A stretch of DNA of 45,990 bases from Marichromatium bheemlicum (GCF_012276755.1 NZ_JAAXKX010000026.1:1-45990), one strand, 5' to 3'; counted from the stretch's first letter, positions 1 to 9,335 are shown. Translations and numbers: made by a program. The notes: generated from the letters alone by a model not told the origin.

Positions 1-56
1 GGGGGGGGCCCCCCCCCCCCGGGGGGGGGGGGGGGGGGCCCCCCCCCCCCCCCCCC
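1..56. other. G/C homopolymer blocks at the window edge
   Basis: The window opens with G8, C12, G18 and C18 in direct succession, without another base until position 57. No coding or regulatory sense is visible. Alternating self-complementary homopolymers of this length are not typical of bacterial chromosomes. They are typical of low-quality contig ends, for example poly-G from two-colour sequencing. The sequence becomes ordinary from about position 57, and 57-217 holds only the nadA upstream region. Confidence 0.85.
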
Positions 57-217
57 ACCCCGACCACCCGCCCACGGAAGGCACCAGCGCGAGCGCGACA
101 CCCCACGGGACGGGAGCATTCACTCCAGCGATCGGTCCAACACCATGAGCACCGCGCCGCTGCGTAAGCAGCCGCGGAGACTGGTTGGACCCCACACGAA
201 ATATCTAGAGAACGACC

Positions 218-1261
218 ATGCCAAACGCGACCACGGGGGGCGGACCCCGCGCCACTGTCCAGGTACCGCCTCAGCCCCAATGGCCTGACCTCAGCGCCGA
301 GGACAAGCGCGCCACCAAGGAGCGCATCGCCGAACTGCTCAAGGCGCAGGATGCGGTACTGGTCGCCCATTACTACACCGACGGCGACCTCCAGGAGCTG
401 GCCGAGGAGACGGGCGGCCGGGTCGCCGACTCGCTCGAGATGGCGCGCTTCGGCACCGAGACCGAGGCCAGCACCCTGGTCGTCTGCGGGGTACGCTTCA
501 TGGGCGAGACGGCCAAGATCCTCAACCCCGAGAAGCGGGTACTGATGCCCGACCTGAACGCCACTTGCTCGCTCGACGAGGGCTGCCCACCGGATGAGTT
601 CGCCGCCTTCTGCGCCGCCCACCCCGATCACACCGTGGTGGTCTATGCCAACACCAGCGCCGAGGTCAAGGCACACGCCGACTGGATGGTGACCTCGAGC
701 ATCGCGCTGCCGGTGGTGCAGCACCTGGCCGCGCGGCGAGAAAAGATCCTGTGGGCGCCGGATCGTCACCTCGGCAGCTATGTCCAGCGCATGAGCGGCG
801 CCGAGATGCTGCTGTGGGACGGCGCCTGCGTGGTCCACGAGGCATTCAAGGGCTTCGCCCTCGAACAGGTGCGCGCACTCCACCCGGAGGCCGCGGTCCT
901 GGTCCACCCCGAGTCACCCGATGCGGTCGTCGACCAGGCCGACGTGGTCGGCTCGACCACCCAGCTGATCCGCGCGGTCACCGAGATGCCCAACCCCGAG
1001 TTCATCGTCGCCACCGATGCCGGTATCTTCTGGAAGATGCGCCAGCTCGCCCCACACAAGACCCTGATCCCGGCACCCACCGCCGGCGAGGGCGCGACCT
1101 GCGAGAGCTGCGCGCACTGCCCGTGGATGGCGATGAACGCCCTGCAGAACCTCGAGCGCGTGCTACGCGAAGGTGATCAGGAGATCCGGGTCGAGGAGGC
1201 CATCCGCCAACGCGCGGTACGCCCGATCCAGCGCATGCTCGAGTTCTCTGCGCAGCGCTAG
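218..1261 (+). CDS. nadA: Quinolinate synthase NadA
   Basis: Condenses iminoaspartate with dihydroxyacetone phosphate to quinolinate, the second step of de novo NAD synthesis, in the cytoplasm. The protein has 347 residues, the same length as the E. coli enzyme. The [4Fe-4S] ligands are visible as Cys117 (ATCSLDEGC), Cys204 (DGACVVHE) and Cys301 of the CESCAHC motif, matching the three-Cys pattern of the family. The [13 protein letters not shown] motif near residue 51 and the substrate-binding [14 protein letters not shown] region are intact. The ATG at 218 gives the family-length protein; no strong Shine-Dalgarno sequence precedes it. It stands alone: the next gene is on the opposite strand after a repeat-rich spacer. 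Confidence 0.97.
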   Translation: MPNATTGGGPRATVQVPPQPQWPDLSAEDKRATKERIAELLKAQDAVLVAHYYTDGDLQELAEETGGRVADSLEMARFGTETEASTLVVCGVRFMGETAKILNPEKRVLMPDLNATCSLDEGCPPDEFAAFCAAHPDHTVVVYANTSAEVKAHADWMVTSSIALPVVQHLAARREKILWAPDRHLGSYVQRMSGAEMLLWDGACVVHEAFKGFALEQVRALHPEAAVLVHPESPDAVVDQADVVGSTTQLIRAVTEMPNPEFIVATDAGIFWKMRQLAPHKTLIPAPTAGEGATCESCAHCPWMAMNALQNLERVLREGDQEIRVEEAIRQRAVRPIQRMLEFSAQR

Positions 1262-1275
1262 AGGCCGTCACGCCG

Positions 1276-1310
1276 GCGACCAGCGACCAGCGACCAGCGA
1301 CCAGCGACCA
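1276..1310. repeat. Heptanucleotide tandem repeat (GCGACCA)5
   Basis: Five perfect copies of GCGACCA lie just downstream of nadA. Read in register the unit is CCAGCGA, so it shares the pentamer CCAGC with the heptamer tracts at 24036 and 24471. It abuts the inverted-repeat element at 1322-1542. Confidence 0.9.
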
Positions 1311-1321
1311 GGGGTCGGGGG

Positions 1322-1542
1322 ATTGAACCGCCAAGGCGCGAAGGGCGCAAAGAGGCTCAAGTCGTAAGCAACCAGTCTCCAGCAGCCAGTGGGAGTGCAC
1401 CCTCGACGACAGCACGTTTTGCCCGCACCCATGGTGCAGGTCTTTGGCACCAGTGCTTGAGGGTAGTCAGCCACTGGTGGCTGGGGGCTGCTCGCTGGAG
1501 GCGCATCCTCCCTTTGCACCCTTCGCGCCTTGGCGGTTCAAT
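1322..1542. repeat. Inverted-repeat element, AACCRCGAAGGCGC family
   Basis: The arms 1322-1352 and 1512-1542 are inverted copies of 31 bp with one mismatch. Each reads ATTGAACCGCCAAGGCGCGA followed by AGGGYGCAAAG. The interior also folds on itself: CTCCAGC near 1378 against GCTGGAG near 1494, and ACCCTC against GAGGGT. It contains degenerate heptads such as CCAGTCT, CCAGCAG and CCAGTGG (1372-1392). No gene is supported here. The same arm sequence recurs at 16763, 23993, 24181, 24325 and 24438. Confidence 0.85.
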
Positions 1543-1566
1543 CTCCCCGGCTGGCGGCTGGGCACC

Positions 1567-2271
1567 CTACCGCCCGCTCACCAAAGCGGCGAAGCGTTGG
1601 AGCAGGCCGGCCGCCTCGGGAGTGTCGACGACCTCGACCTCGGCCCCACGCGCGCCCAAGGCGTCGACCTGCCGATCGACATAGACCTGGGTCACCTCAC
1701 GATCGAACTCGGGGTGGAATTGTACGCCCCAGGCCGCTTCACCCAGACGCAACGCCTGATGGGGATCGTGGTCATTGGCTGCCAACACCTGCGCCTCGGG
1801 CGGTGGGCGCAAGACCGACTGGGCATGCGTAACCGGGGCCACGAAGCGATCTGGCAGCCCGCCGAACAGCGGATCATCGCACGCCGTGGCGGTCAGCCGG
1901 ATCTCGACACTGCCGAGTTCGAGTCCGCGCGGGTTGAAGCCGACCTCGCCGCCGCAGGCGCGCGCCAACAACTGGTGCCCGTAGCAGATCCCGAGCACTG
2001 GCACCCGGCGGGCGAGCACCTCCTGGAGCCATTGTTCGACGGCCAGGCTCCAGGGCGCGGCCTCGGTGACCATGGCGTGCGAACCGGTGATCACCACCCC
2101 GGCCAGCCCATCGAGCCCGGGCAGCATCGCCCCGGCCTCGACATCGATCACCTCGCACCCGCATCCACGCCCGCCGAGCCCGGCCTCGATCCAATCCTCG
2201 AAGTCGCCATACACCTGCGCCAGTTCGGCAAAGGTGCGCCCGACCTTGATGATGCAGCACCGTCCTTGCAT
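1567..2271 (-). CDS. Class I glutamine amidotransferase, GMP-synthase-like
   Basis: A stand-alone class I glutamine amidotransferase domain of 234 residues. The nucleophile is Cys96 in GICYGHQLLARACGG. The His-Glu pair is H186/E188 in VQFHPEFD, and the oxyanion-side motif VVITGSH is at 59-65. The family (GATase1_GMPS_like) releases ammonia from glutamine or acts as a peptidase-like hydrolase; the substrate here is unknown. I chose the ATG at 2271 because the homologous region starts there and GGGAGG precedes it. The longer upstream open frame reads into unrelated, low-complexity sequence. No synthetase partner lies beside it, so it is probably not the GMP synthase itself. Confidence 0.85.
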   Translation of the reverse strand: MQGRCCIIKVGRTFAELAQVYGDFEDWIEAGLGGRGCGCEVIDVEAGAMLPGLDGLAGVVITGSHAMVTEAAPWSLAVEQWLQEVLARRVPVLGICYGHQLLARACGGEVGFNPRGLELGSVEIRLTATACDDPLFGGLPDRFVAPVTHAQSVLRPPPEAQVLAANDHDPHQALRLGEAAWGVQFHPEFDREVTQVYVDRQVDALGARGAEVEVVDTPEAAGLLQRFAALVSGR

Positions 2272-2569
2272 GACCTCCCTCCCCGGCCGCCCTCTCCCGG
2301 CGGCATCGTCCCACCTCATCGACACCACGGCGGCGACCGTAGCCCCAAGCGCAGCTGACGCCCGCAGCGACGCCACACGCCAGATCCGACCCCTCGGCAG
2401 CGGCGGCGTTCCGCATCACGCACACGCCACGAAAACCCGGGGCGGCTCGCGCCCTTGGCAAATTCACAAAAGATCCCTTAAGATCCATGACAATTATCAA
2501 ATCAGGTGGACGGTACCCAGGCGCCGCTCTCGACCGCGCCACCGACCGCCGTCGGGGAGGATGGTTCGC

Positions 2570-3130
2570 ATGCCGCAGCGCAAGGCACCTCGGCGCAGCT
2601 TCTCCATGTTGGCGCTGATCCTGGTCTTCTTCGCCGGTATCGGTCTCGTCGCCGCCGTCGACTTCGGGATTCGCTACACCAACACCCTGGAGTTCTGCAC
2701 CTCCTGCCACACCATGGCGACCCCCTTCAGCGAGTACCAGGAGACGCTCCACTACAAGAACCCCTCCGGGGTGCGGGCGACCTGCGCCGACTGCCACGTC
2801 CCCAAGGCGCTCTGGCCGAAGCTAGTCACCAAGGTCATCGCCGCCAAAGACGTCTATCACGAGCTGATCGGCACCATCGACACCCCCGAGAAATTCGAGG
2901 CGCGCCGCTGGGAGATGGCCTCGCGGGTGTGGGCGAAGATGGAGCGCAGTGACTCGCGCGAGTGCCGCACCTGCCACGAATTCTCCAGCATGGACCTCTC
3001 CGAGCAGGGACGCTCAGCGCGTAGCCGGCATGCCGCCGCCGAGGACAAGGGCCAGACCTGCATCGACTGCCACAAGGGCGTGGCCCACGAGGAGCCCTAT
3101 GAGCCGCTACCCGAGCTAAGCGTCGAGTGA
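2570..3130 (+). CDS. NapC/NirT-family tetraheme cytochrome c
   Basis: Membrane-anchored periplasmic electron-transfer protein of 186 residues. One N-terminal transmembrane helix (about 12-31) is followed by four CXXCH heme motifs: CTSCH (43-47), CADCH (72-76), CRTCH (132-136) and CIDCH (164-168). This is the NapC/NirT/NrfH arrangement, whose members pass electrons between the quinone pool and periplasmic proteins. GGGGAGG ends at 2560. That gives normal spacing to the ATG at 2570 but almost none to the in-frame ATG at 2561, so I prefer 2570. The ankyrin, fccA and fccB genes follow on the same strand, which suggests it links flavocytochrome c or another periplasmic partner to quinone. That role is inferred. 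Confidence 0.88.
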   Translation: MPQRKAPRRSFSMLALILVFFAGIGLVAAVDFGIRYTNTLEFCTSCHTMATPFSEYQETLHYKNPSGVRATCADCHVPKALWPKLVTKVIAAKDVYHELIGTIDTPEKFEARRWEMASRVWAKMERSDSRECRTCHEFSSMDLSEQGRSARSRHAAAEDKGQTCIDCHKGVAHEEPYEPLPELSVE

Positions 3131-3161
3131 GGCCGGCACCAGCGCAACCACGAGGCCGGAG

Positions 3162-4118
3162 ATGATGACCAGCTACAGGACCCGCCGTGTCGCGCGGAGC
3201 GCGCTGTTCGCCGCCTTACTGAGCAGCGCCGGCGGGGTCGGTGCCACCGACTCCGCCACCGAGCTGCGGCTCAACGCCATGGTCGGCGACAACACGGCGA
3301 TCGTCGAACTCCTCGATCGCGGGGCCCCGGTGGATGCGGCCAACGCCTTCGGCAAGACCGCGCTGATGTTCGCCGTCGAGGCCAACGAGATGGAGACGGT
3401 GGCGCTCCTGCTCACCCGCGGCGCCGACGTCAACGCCCGTACCGCGGCCGGCTGCACACCACTGACCTTTGCCGCCGAGGGTGGACACATCGGCATCTCG
3501 GCGTTGCTGATCGCACGCGGCGCCCATGTCCACGACCGTACCCGCGCCGGCTGGGATGCGCTGATGATCGCCGCGCGCCACGGCATCCTCGAGATGGTCG
3601 AGCAACTGCTGTTCAAGGGGGCCGACCCCAAGGCCGCCGATCGCGACGGTCGGACCGCACTGATGCAGGCCGCCGCGCGCGGCCATGTCGCCCTGCTCGC
3701 CCCCCTGCTCGACGCCGGCGCCGAACTCGAGTCGCGTGATCGCGATGGCGCCACGGCCTTGTTGATCGCCGCCGACCGGGGCCAGCTCGCGATGGCCCGC
3801 GCCCTGCTCGCCGCTGGCGCCGAGGTCAATGCCCGTGATGCGCTCGGGGCGAGTGCGCTGATCCTCGCCAGCAGCCGGGGACACCTGGAACTGACACGCC
3901 TGCTGCTCGAACAGGGCGCCAACCCAAACCTGCAGGACGCCGACGGCACCACGGCGCTGATGGAGGCAATCTCGACCGGCCACAACGCCCTGATCGCACT
4001 GCTGATCGACTATCACGCCAACCCCGCGCTCGAAGACACGCAGGGGCGCACCGCGGCCGATCGCGCCCGGCAGCACGGTAACCACGAGGCGCTCGAACAC
4101 CTCGCTGGCGGCCACTGA
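3162..4118 (+). CDS. Exported ankyrin-repeat protein
   Basis: A 318-residue protein with a signal peptide (basic TRRVAR, then hydrophobic [15 protein letters not shown]; cleavage near residue 28). About eight to nine consecutive ankyrin repeats fill the rest, each with the GxTALM / AAxxGH / LLxxGADVNA pattern. It should therefore be a periplasmic protein-binding scaffold. Two ATGs lie at 3162 and 3165; either fits the upstream CGGAG. It sits 31 bp after the tetraheme cytochrome gene and 143 bp before fccA, all on the same strand. The natural guess is a chaperone or docking factor for the sulfide-oxidising cytochromes, but nothing in the sequence proves a partner. Confidence 0.88.
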   Translation: MMTSYRTRRVARSALFAALLSSAGGVGATDSATELRLNAMVGDNTAIVELLDRGAPVDAANAFGKTALMFAVEANEMETVALLLTRGADVNARTAAGCTPLTFAAEGGHIGISALLIARGAHVHDRTRAGWDALMIAARHGILEMVEQLLFKGADPKAADRDGRTALMQAAARGHVALLAPLLDAGAELESRDRDGATALLIAADRGQLAMARALLAAGAEVNARDALGASALILASSRGHLELTRLLLEQGANPNLQDADGTTALMEAISTGHNALIALLIDYHANPALEDTQGRTAADRARQHGNHEALEHLAGGH

Positions 4119-4171
4119 AGTGAAGGCACCGCGCCGGCGGCGGCCGTCACCAACACACGTCGATTCGTCCC

Positions 4172-4200
4172 GAAGGGCCGCTGCTCGACAGCGGCCCTTC
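4172..4200 (+). terminator. Perfect stem-loop between the ankyrin gene and fccA
   Basis: GAAGGGCCGCTG (4172-4183) pairs perfectly with CAGCGGCCCTTC (4189-4200) around the 5-base loop CTCGA. No U-tract follows, so it may be an attenuator or an RNA-processing or stability element rather than a full intrinsic terminator. It lies 61 bp before the fccA start and could set different expression levels for the two halves of the cluster. Confidence 0.6.
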
Positions 4201-4261
4201 ACCGCTACCGCTGCCACGAGGGCAGCGGTCCACCGCAAAGACGCCCATAAAGGAGGAAGGA

Positions 4262-4867
4262 ATGGCTGACTCGATCCGCAACAGACGATCCCTGGCCGCG
4301 GGGCTGCTCGCGCTCGGGCTCACCGCCGGCGCCCAGGCCGACGAGGCAACCCCGGAGATGCTCGCCAACGCCTGTGCCGGCTGTCACGGCACCGAGGGCA
4401 ACAGCATGGGGCCAGCCGCCCCCACCATCTCGGCCATGGACCCACTGGTGTTCGTCGACACCATGGAGGCGTTCAAGAGCGACGACACCTACTCGACCAT
4501 CATGAGCCGCATCGCCAAGGGCTACGACACCACCGAGTTCGAGGCGATGGCCGAGTACTTCCATCGCCAACCCTACCGCCCTGCCCCCCAGGACTTCGAC
4601 GCCAGCCTGGTCGACGTCGGCGCCCAACTCCACGACCGTTTCTGCGAGAAGTGCCACGCCGAAGGCGGTATCCCGCTCATCGACGAGGAGGACTACAACA
4701 TCCTCGCCGGCCAGTGGACCCCCTATCTGCGCTACACCATGGAGGACTTCCGCGCCGAGCGTCGCGAGCTGCCCAAGAAGATGCGCAGCAAGCTTGAGGA
4801 TCTGCTCGAGCATCACGGTGAGGACGGGCTCGAGGCTCTCTACGCCTTCTACGCCAGCCAACAATAA
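4262..4867 (+). CDS. fccA: Flavocytochrome c sulfide dehydrogenase, diheme cytochrome subunit FccA
   Basis: Cytochrome subunit that accepts electrons from the flavin of FccB during sulfide oxidation in the periplasm. The protein has 201 residues. A Sec signal peptide ends near GAQA-DEAT (about residue 26). There are two heme c sites, CAGCH (38-42) and CEKCH (128-132), in two cytochrome c domains as in the purple sulfur bacterial subunit. AAAGGAGGAAGGA precedes the ATG and is an excellent ribosome binding site. fccB follows after 23 bp, so the two are co-transcribed. The pair directly implies sulfide as an electron donor. Confidence 0.96.
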   Translation: MADSIRNRRSLAAGLLALGLTAGAQADEATPEMLANACAGCHGTEGNSMGPAAPTISAMDPLVFVDTMEAFKSDDTYSTIMSRIAKGYDTTEFEAMAEYFHRQPYRPAPQDFDASLVDVGAQLHDRFCEKCHAEGGIPLIDEEDYNILAGQWTPYLRYTMEDFRAERRELPKKMRSKLEDLLEHHGEDGLEALYAFYASQQ

Positions 4868-4890
4868 GGACATCGGAGGATTCGCTCGCA

Positions 4891-6186
4891 ATGAAGCTCA
4901 ACAGACGCGATTTCGTCAAGACCGGCGCCACCGCCACCGCTGCGCTCGGTCTGCTCTCGGCCCCCTATATCGCCCGCGCCGCCAGCAACCGGGTGGTGGT
5001 CGTCGGCGGCGGCACCGGTGGGGCCACCGCCGCCAAGTACCTCAAGCGCGCCGACCCGGCGATCGAGGTCACCCTGATCGAGCCCAACGAGACCTATTAC
5101 ACCTGCTATCTCAGCAACGAGGTGATCGGTGGCGATCGTCAGCTCGACACCCTCGAGCAAGGCTATGACGGGCTGCGCGGGCACGGCATCCGCGTGGTCC
5201 ACGACACCGTCACCGCCATCGACGCCGAGACCCGGGTGGTCACCACCGCCGGCGGCGAACGCTTCGAGTACGACCGCTGCATCGTCTCCCCCGGCATCGA
5301 GCTGCTCTACGAGCGCATCGAGGGCTATAGCGAGGCCGCCGCCGAGACCTTGCCGCACGCCTGGAAGGCTGGCGAGCAGACCGCGCGACTGCGCCGCCAA
5401 CTCGAGGAGATGGCCGACGGCGGCACCGTGGTGCTGGTCGCCCCGCCCAACCCCTTCCGCTGTCCGCCCGGCCCCTACGAGCGCGCCAGCCAGATCGCCC
5501 ATTACCTCAAGGGCCACAAGCCCAAATCCAAGGTCATCATCCTCGACAGCAAGCAGGCCTTCTCCAAACAGGGGTTGTTTACCCAGGGCTGGGAGCGGCT
5601 CTACGGCTTCGGCACCGAGGACAGCCTGATCGAGTGGCACCCCGGCCCGGACGCCGCCGTGGTCAGGGTCGACGCCGAGGGCATGGTCGCCGAGACCAGC
5701 TTCGGCGACGAGATCCAGGCCGACGTGATGAACGTCATCCCGCCACAGCGCGCCGGCAAGATCGCCCAGGTGGCGGGCCTGGCCGACGACAGCGGCTGGT
5801 GCCCGGTCGACAAGCGCACCTTCGAGTCAAGCCTGATCCCTGGCATCCATGTCATCGGTGACGCCTGCATCGCCACCCAGATGCCCAAGTCCGGCTACTC
5901 GGCCAACAGTCAGGGCAAGGTCGCCGCTGCCGCGATCGCCGCGCTGCTCAAGGGCGAGGAGCCGGGCTCGCCTTCCTACATCAACACCTGCTACTCGATC
6001 ATCGGCACCGATTACGGGGTCTCGATCGCGGCGGTCTATCGCATCAGCGAGGACGGCGGCACCATCGCCGCCGTCGAGGGCTCCAGTGGCCTGACCCCGA
6101 TGGATGCCCCCGACTGGGCGTTGGCGCGCGAGGTGCAGTACGCCTACACCTGGTACCACAACATCACCCACGACACCTTCGGCTGA
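4891..6186 (+). CDS. fccB: Flavocytochrome c sulfide dehydrogenase, flavoprotein subunit FccB
   Basis: Oxidises sulfide to sulfur or polysulfide in the periplasm and passes electrons to FccA. The protein has 431 residues. The N-terminus carries a Tat signal (NRRDFVK) ending at PYIARA-ASN, after residue 30. A GXGXXG-type FAD fold follows ([10 protein letters not shown], 35-44). Relative to the mature start, Cys72 becomes Cys42, the known covalent FAD attachment site of Chromatium flavocytochrome c. Cys191 and Cys367 become 161 and 337, the known redox-active disulfide. All three are present, so the enzyme should be functional. Tat export fits a cofactor-loaded flavoprotein. A terminator hairpin follows at 6218. 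Confidence 0.97.
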   Translation: MKLNRRDFVKTGATATAALGLLSAPYIARAASNRVVVVGGGTGGATAAKYLKRADPAIEVTLIEPNETYYTCYLSNEVIGGDRQLDTLEQGYDGLRGHGIRVVHDTVTAIDAETRVVTTAGGERFEYDRCIVSPGIELLYERIEGYSEAAAETLPHAWKAGEQTARLRRQLEEMADGGTVVLVAPPNPFRCPPGPYERASQIAHYLKGHKPKSKVIILDSKQAFSKQGLFTQGWERLYGFGTEDSLIEWHPGPDAAVVRVDAEGMVAETSFGDEIQADVMNVIPPQRAGKIAQVAGLADDSGWCPVDKRTFESSLIPGIHVIGDACIATQMPKSGYSANSQGKVAAAAIAALLKGEEPGSPSYINTCYSIIGTDYGVSIAAVYRISEDGGTIAAVEGSSGLTPMDAPDWALAREVQYAYTWYHNITHDTFG

Positions 6187-6217
6187 TCGACAGCGGCCAA
6201 CGCCAAGCAAGGCACTG

Positions 6218-6244
6218 AGGGGGCCGCAACGGCCCCCTTGCTTC
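6218..6244 (+). terminator. Intrinsic terminator after fccB
   Basis: AGGGGGCCG (6218-6226), loop CAA, CGGCCCCCT (6230-6238), then TGCTT. An outer AAGCAAG near 6205 can pair with CTTGCTT at the 3' side and lengthen the stem. It closes the cytochrome-ankyrin-fccAB cluster. Confidence 0.8.
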
Positions 6245-6322
6245 ATCCCGCAGCAGGCATCGCCTAGAATCAGGGCACCGACCAGCCACGGAGCGGGACC
6301 AAGCGCCCCGGACCTCGCCACC

Positions 6323-6619
6323 ATGACAGACCCCAGCCTCGGCAACTGCTGGCACTGCGGCAGCACACTGACCCGCCTCGACTACGCCCGCGAGGGCCGC
6401 TGCCCGAACTGCGAGCGCGCCACCCACTGCTGCCGCAATTGTCGTCACCATGCCCCGGGACGCGCCAATGACTGCATCGAGCCGATCGCCGAGCCGGTAA
6501 CAGACAAGGTCCGCGCCAACTTCTGCGAGCTGTTCGAGCCACGCCACCAAACCGGCGCCGCCGCGCCCGCCGATCAGGCCGAGGCGCTGCGTCAGGCCGC
6601 CGAGGCGCTATTTCACTGA
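6323..6619 (+). CDS. Small Cys-rich zinc-ribbon-like protein
   Basis: A 98-residue protein with paired cysteines in its first half: CWHCG (9-13), CPNC and CCRNCRHH, then single Cys in DCIEP and FCELF. The spacing of CXXC pairs is that of a double zinc ribbon or rubredoxin-like knuckle. The C-terminal third is Ala-rich and probably helical. Short uncharacterised proteins of this type occur in Gammaproteobacteria, but I do not recognise a named family. The ATG at 6323 follows GCCACC with no clear Shine-Dalgarno sequence. A longer frame upstream runs back through the fccB terminator, so I rejected it. The function is unknown. Confidence 0.7.
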   Translation: MTDPSLGNCWHCGSTLTRLDYAREGRCPNCERATHCCRNCRHHAPGRANDCIEPIAEPVTDKVRANFCELFEPRHQTGAAAPADQAEALRQAAEALFH

Positions 6620-6715
6620 GCCGGTCGACGGGGACGCGGGCGAGCAAACACACCATTTTCAGCTAGGCTCTAGGCCACGGTCAGCCGTGCTGGGCACGCC
6701 CCCTCGATCGAGCCG

Positions 6716-8056
6716 ATGCGCAACCTCTGGAGACATCTCACCCGCCCCGCACCCGCCTCGGACCGGTCGCAGGGCACGACCGCCCACGCCTTCCCCGGTC
6801 TCGGCGAGGCCGAGGTGGTGCGTCTGCACAACCGCGCCATACCTCGACGCCTGGCGCCCGGCGAGACCCTATTTCTCGCCGGCAGTCGTGCCGAGCAGCT
6901 GTATGCGATCGAGACCGGCACCATCGCACTCGGTGATCCCACCGACGGTGAACACTTCGGACCGGGCGAGTGGATCGGCGAGTTCGACCTCGATCGGCCT
7001 GGCCTCCATGCCGCCACCGCCACGGCCCTCACGGCCAGCCAGATCCAGGTCCTCGCGCTCAGCGCCATCGCCGACCTCGATCCCGGTCTGCGCACCTATC
7101 TCGAACGCCGCGTGCACCAGCTCAACCTCCAGCGTCTCTACCGGCTGCAGCGCCGCCAAGCGGCGCTCGCCCGGCACGACGAAGCACTCACCGAGGCGCT
7201 GATCGCCGCGCGCACCAGCGCCGGCGCGGGCTTTGCCGAGACCGAGACCGCACGCCAGCTCTTCGCCAAGGTGCCAGCGCTACCGGTCTCGACCACCACC
7301 TTGCTCAACAAGATGCTCGACGAGCGCACCACCAAGGGCGAGATCGTCGAGCTGGTGACCATGGACCCGGCGCTCACCAGCACCCTGCTCAAGTCGGTCA
7401 ATTCACCCTATTACGCCTTGCAACACCAGATCACCAGCGTCAGCCACGCCATCGCCCTGCTCGGCCACAATGCCGTCTACCAGGTGATCATGACCGAGAG
7501 CATGCGCCACAGCCTGCCCAACACCGAGCTGTTTGCGGACATCCACCAGCGTGCCATCGAGCTCTCGCGCCTCGCCTTCACCCTCGCCCAGACGCTCGCC
7601 GTCGGGCGCCCTGCAGAGATCGCCACCCTCGGCATCCTCGCCGACATCGGGCTGGTGATCAACGCGCTGCTCAAGCGCGCCAACCCCCGGCTCCAGCCGC
7701 TATTCGACCTGCTCGATCCCGCCGAGATGGGCGCCGCGCTACTGCGCAGCTGGCACCTGCCGGCGATGGTGTGCGACAGCCTGCACCACCAGCATCACCC
7801 CGAGTTCGCGCCGCCGGCGCGCCTCCCCGAGCCGGTGCGCGACAACGTCGCCGTGCTCTATCTCGCGCGCCGCCTGCTCGCGCGGCTACACGGTCACACC
7901 CCAAGCGATCCCGGGCTCTTCCTCGAGGCCTATCTGGCACTGCTCGGGCGCGCCGGGATCAGCGAGGTCGAGCTGCTCTACGAACAGCTCGTCCCCCGGC
8001 TGCGCGCCCAGCTGCGCCAGCTACCGCGCTCGCTGGCCGAGCGGCTCGACGGCTGA
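6716..8056 (+). CDS. Cyclic-nucleotide-binding-like domain plus HDOD domain protein
   Basis: A 446-residue signalling protein. Residues about 30-125 resemble a cNMP-binding beta-barrel (RLAPGETLFLAGSRAEQLYAI, then GEWIGEFDL). Residues about 175-375 are an HDOD domain (LPVSTTTLLNKML, MDPALTSTLLKSVNSPYY, HAIALLGHNAVYQVI). HDOD domains resemble HD phosphohydrolases but usually lack the metal-binding His-Asp pair, and they act in signalling. The effector ligand and output are unknown. It is monocistronic as far as can be seen and converges on a glycosyltransferase gene with only 6 bp between stops. A second HDOD protein is encoded at 24562-26541. Confidence 0.85.
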   Translation: MRNLWRHLTRPAPASDRSQGTTAHAFPGLGEAEVVRLHNRAIPRRLAPGETLFLAGSRAEQLYAIETGTIALGDPTDGEHFGPGEWIGEFDLDRPGLHAATATALTASQIQVLALSAIADLDPGLRTYLERRVHQLNLQRLYRLQRRQAALARHDEALTEALIAARTSAGAGFAETETARQLFAKVPALPVSTTTLLNKMLDERTTKGEIVELVTMDPALTSTLLKSVNSPYYALQHQITSVSHAIALLGHNAVYQVIMTESMRHSLPNTELFADIHQRAIELSRLAFTLAQTLAVGRPAEIATLGILADIGLVINALLKRANPRLQPLFDLLDPAEMGAALLRSWHLPAMVCDSLHHQHHPEFAPPARLPEPVRDNVAVLYLARRLLARLHGHTPSDPGLFLEAYLALLGRAGISEVELLYEQLVPRLRAQLRQLPRSLAERLDG

Positions 8057-8066
8057 GCCGGCTCAG
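8053..8066. terminator. Palindrome containing both convergent stop codons
   Basis: CTGAGCCGGCTCAG is a perfect 14-bp palindrome. Its TGA (8054-8056) ends the HDOD gene and its TCA (8063-8065) is the TGA of the minus-strand glycosyltransferase. It may act as a compact bidirectional end signal. A near-identical arrangement occurs at 10874-10894. Confidence 0.5.
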
Positions 8067-9187
8067 GCCGGCTGCGGGCGGCGCCAGGTGTAGACCGCGG
8101 TCACCGCATAGTTCCACACCGCGCCGACGAGGATGCCGGCGAGCGCCGAGAGGAACCAGCCCGAAAGCCCCTCGATGAACAGATAGTTGGCGATGCCGAC
8201 ATTGGCCAGGGCACCGACGCTGCAGACCACCACGAAGGAGAGCCAGCCGCGCAGCAGCGCGCGACCGCGCAGACGCATGTCGCGATAGGTGAGCAGGTTG
8301 TTAAGGAAGAAGTTGCTGGTCATCGCCACCAGGGTGGCGGTGGCCTGACCGGTGAGGAAGGCGCCCTCGCCGAGTACCGCCAGCAGCGGCCACAGCACCG
8401 CCATGTGGACGAACACGCCAAACCCGCCGATCAGCGAGAAGGCGAGAAAACGCACCGGGATCGCCGAGCCCAGGGTCTTCTGCGCGAGCATCAGCAGATA
8501 CTCCCAGAGCACCGCGTTGTCGAGCTTGCTTGCCCCGGCATGACGCTCGCGGAAGGTGAAGGGCAGCTCGCGGCAGCGCAGCGGCCGCTCGCTCGAGGAG
8601 ACGATGTCGAGCAGGATCTTGAAACCGACCCCGCTGAGCCGGTGCACGCAACCCTGGAAGGCGGCGGCGCGGACCATGAAGAAGCCGCTCATCGGGTCGG
8701 CCAGCTCGACCCCGAGCAGCCGCTGCCCGACGCGCGTGGCGAAGCGGCTCATCGCCTGGCGCCGCGCATTCCACTCACCGACCCCGCCACCGCCGACATA
8801 GCGGCTGCCGACCACCAGGTCGAGTTCGGGCTCGGCGTCGAGGGTGTCGTACATCTGGCGCAACAGCGACTCGTCGTGCTGCAGGTCACCGTCCATCACC
8901 GCCACGCAGGGCGCGGTGGTGGCGAGCATCCCCTCGATACAGGCCGAGGACAGCCCGCGCCGCCCGATGCGCCGGATCAGCCGCACCCGCGGGTCCTGCC
9001 GGGCCTGCTCGCGCACCCGCTCGGCGGTGCCGTCGGGCGAGTCGTCGTCGACGAAGATCAGCTCCCAGGCGAGCCCGTCGAGCACCCGACGGACACGTTC
9101 GACGAGCTCGGGGACCGATCCTGCCTCCTTGTAGGTAGGCACGACGACGGCGAGCTGGGGCGGCTGGTGGGGGGGTCTGTGTGGCAT
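8063..9187 (-). CDS. GT2 polyprenol-phosphate glycosyltransferase with GtrA-like membrane domain
   Basis: A 374-residue inner-membrane enzyme. The N-terminal GT-A domain (about 10-230) shows VVVPTYKEAG, the nucleotide-binding VDDDSPDGT and the DXD-containing MDGDLQHDE. This is the dolichol/undecaprenyl-phosphate mannosyl- or glucosyl-transferase type. The C-terminal 130 residues form four hydrophobic helices typical of GtrA-like flippase or anchor domains (RFLAFSLIGGFGVFVHMAVL and following). The fusion resembles DPM1-like proteins that make a lipid-linked sugar and may flip it. The ATG at 9187 is chosen because the GT2 core begins right after it. It is divergent from a GT39-type transferase (148 bp apart) that could use its product. 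Confidence 0.88.
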   Translation of the reverse strand: MPHRPPHQPPQLAVVVPTYKEAGSVPELVERVRRVLDGLAWELIFVDDDSPDGTAERVREQARQDPRVRLIRRIGRRGLSSACIEGMLATTAPCVAVMDGDLQHDESLLRQMYDTLDAEPELDLVVGSRYVGGGGVGEWNARRQAMSRFATRVGQRLLGVELADPMSGFFMVRAAAFQGCVHRLSGVGFKILLDIVSSSERPLRCRELPFTFRERHAGASKLDNAVLWEYLLMLAQKTLGSAIPVRFLAFSLIGGFGVFVHMAVLWPLLAVLGEGAFLTGQATATLVAMTSNFFLNNLLTYRDMRLRGRALLRGWLSFVVVCSVGALANVGIANYLFIEGLSGWFLSALAGILVGAVWNYAVTAVYTWRRPQPA

Positions 9188-9335
9188 GGATCCGAACAAC
9201 CTGAAACAAGGGGTTTGGCGCCTCGGCGGTACCGGACGCGGCATGACTGAGCGGCGATCGCGCACGCGGGTCGGTTGCGCGGCGACCCTGGTGGGCGGCA
9301 TTCTAACGCGTTCGTCCACCGAACCCGTGCCCGCC

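Noticed and set aside
1444-2358. 304-codon open frame on + opposite the glutamine amidotransferase
   Set aside because: It is antisense to a protein with intact catalytic residues, and its first part is translated repeat sequence.
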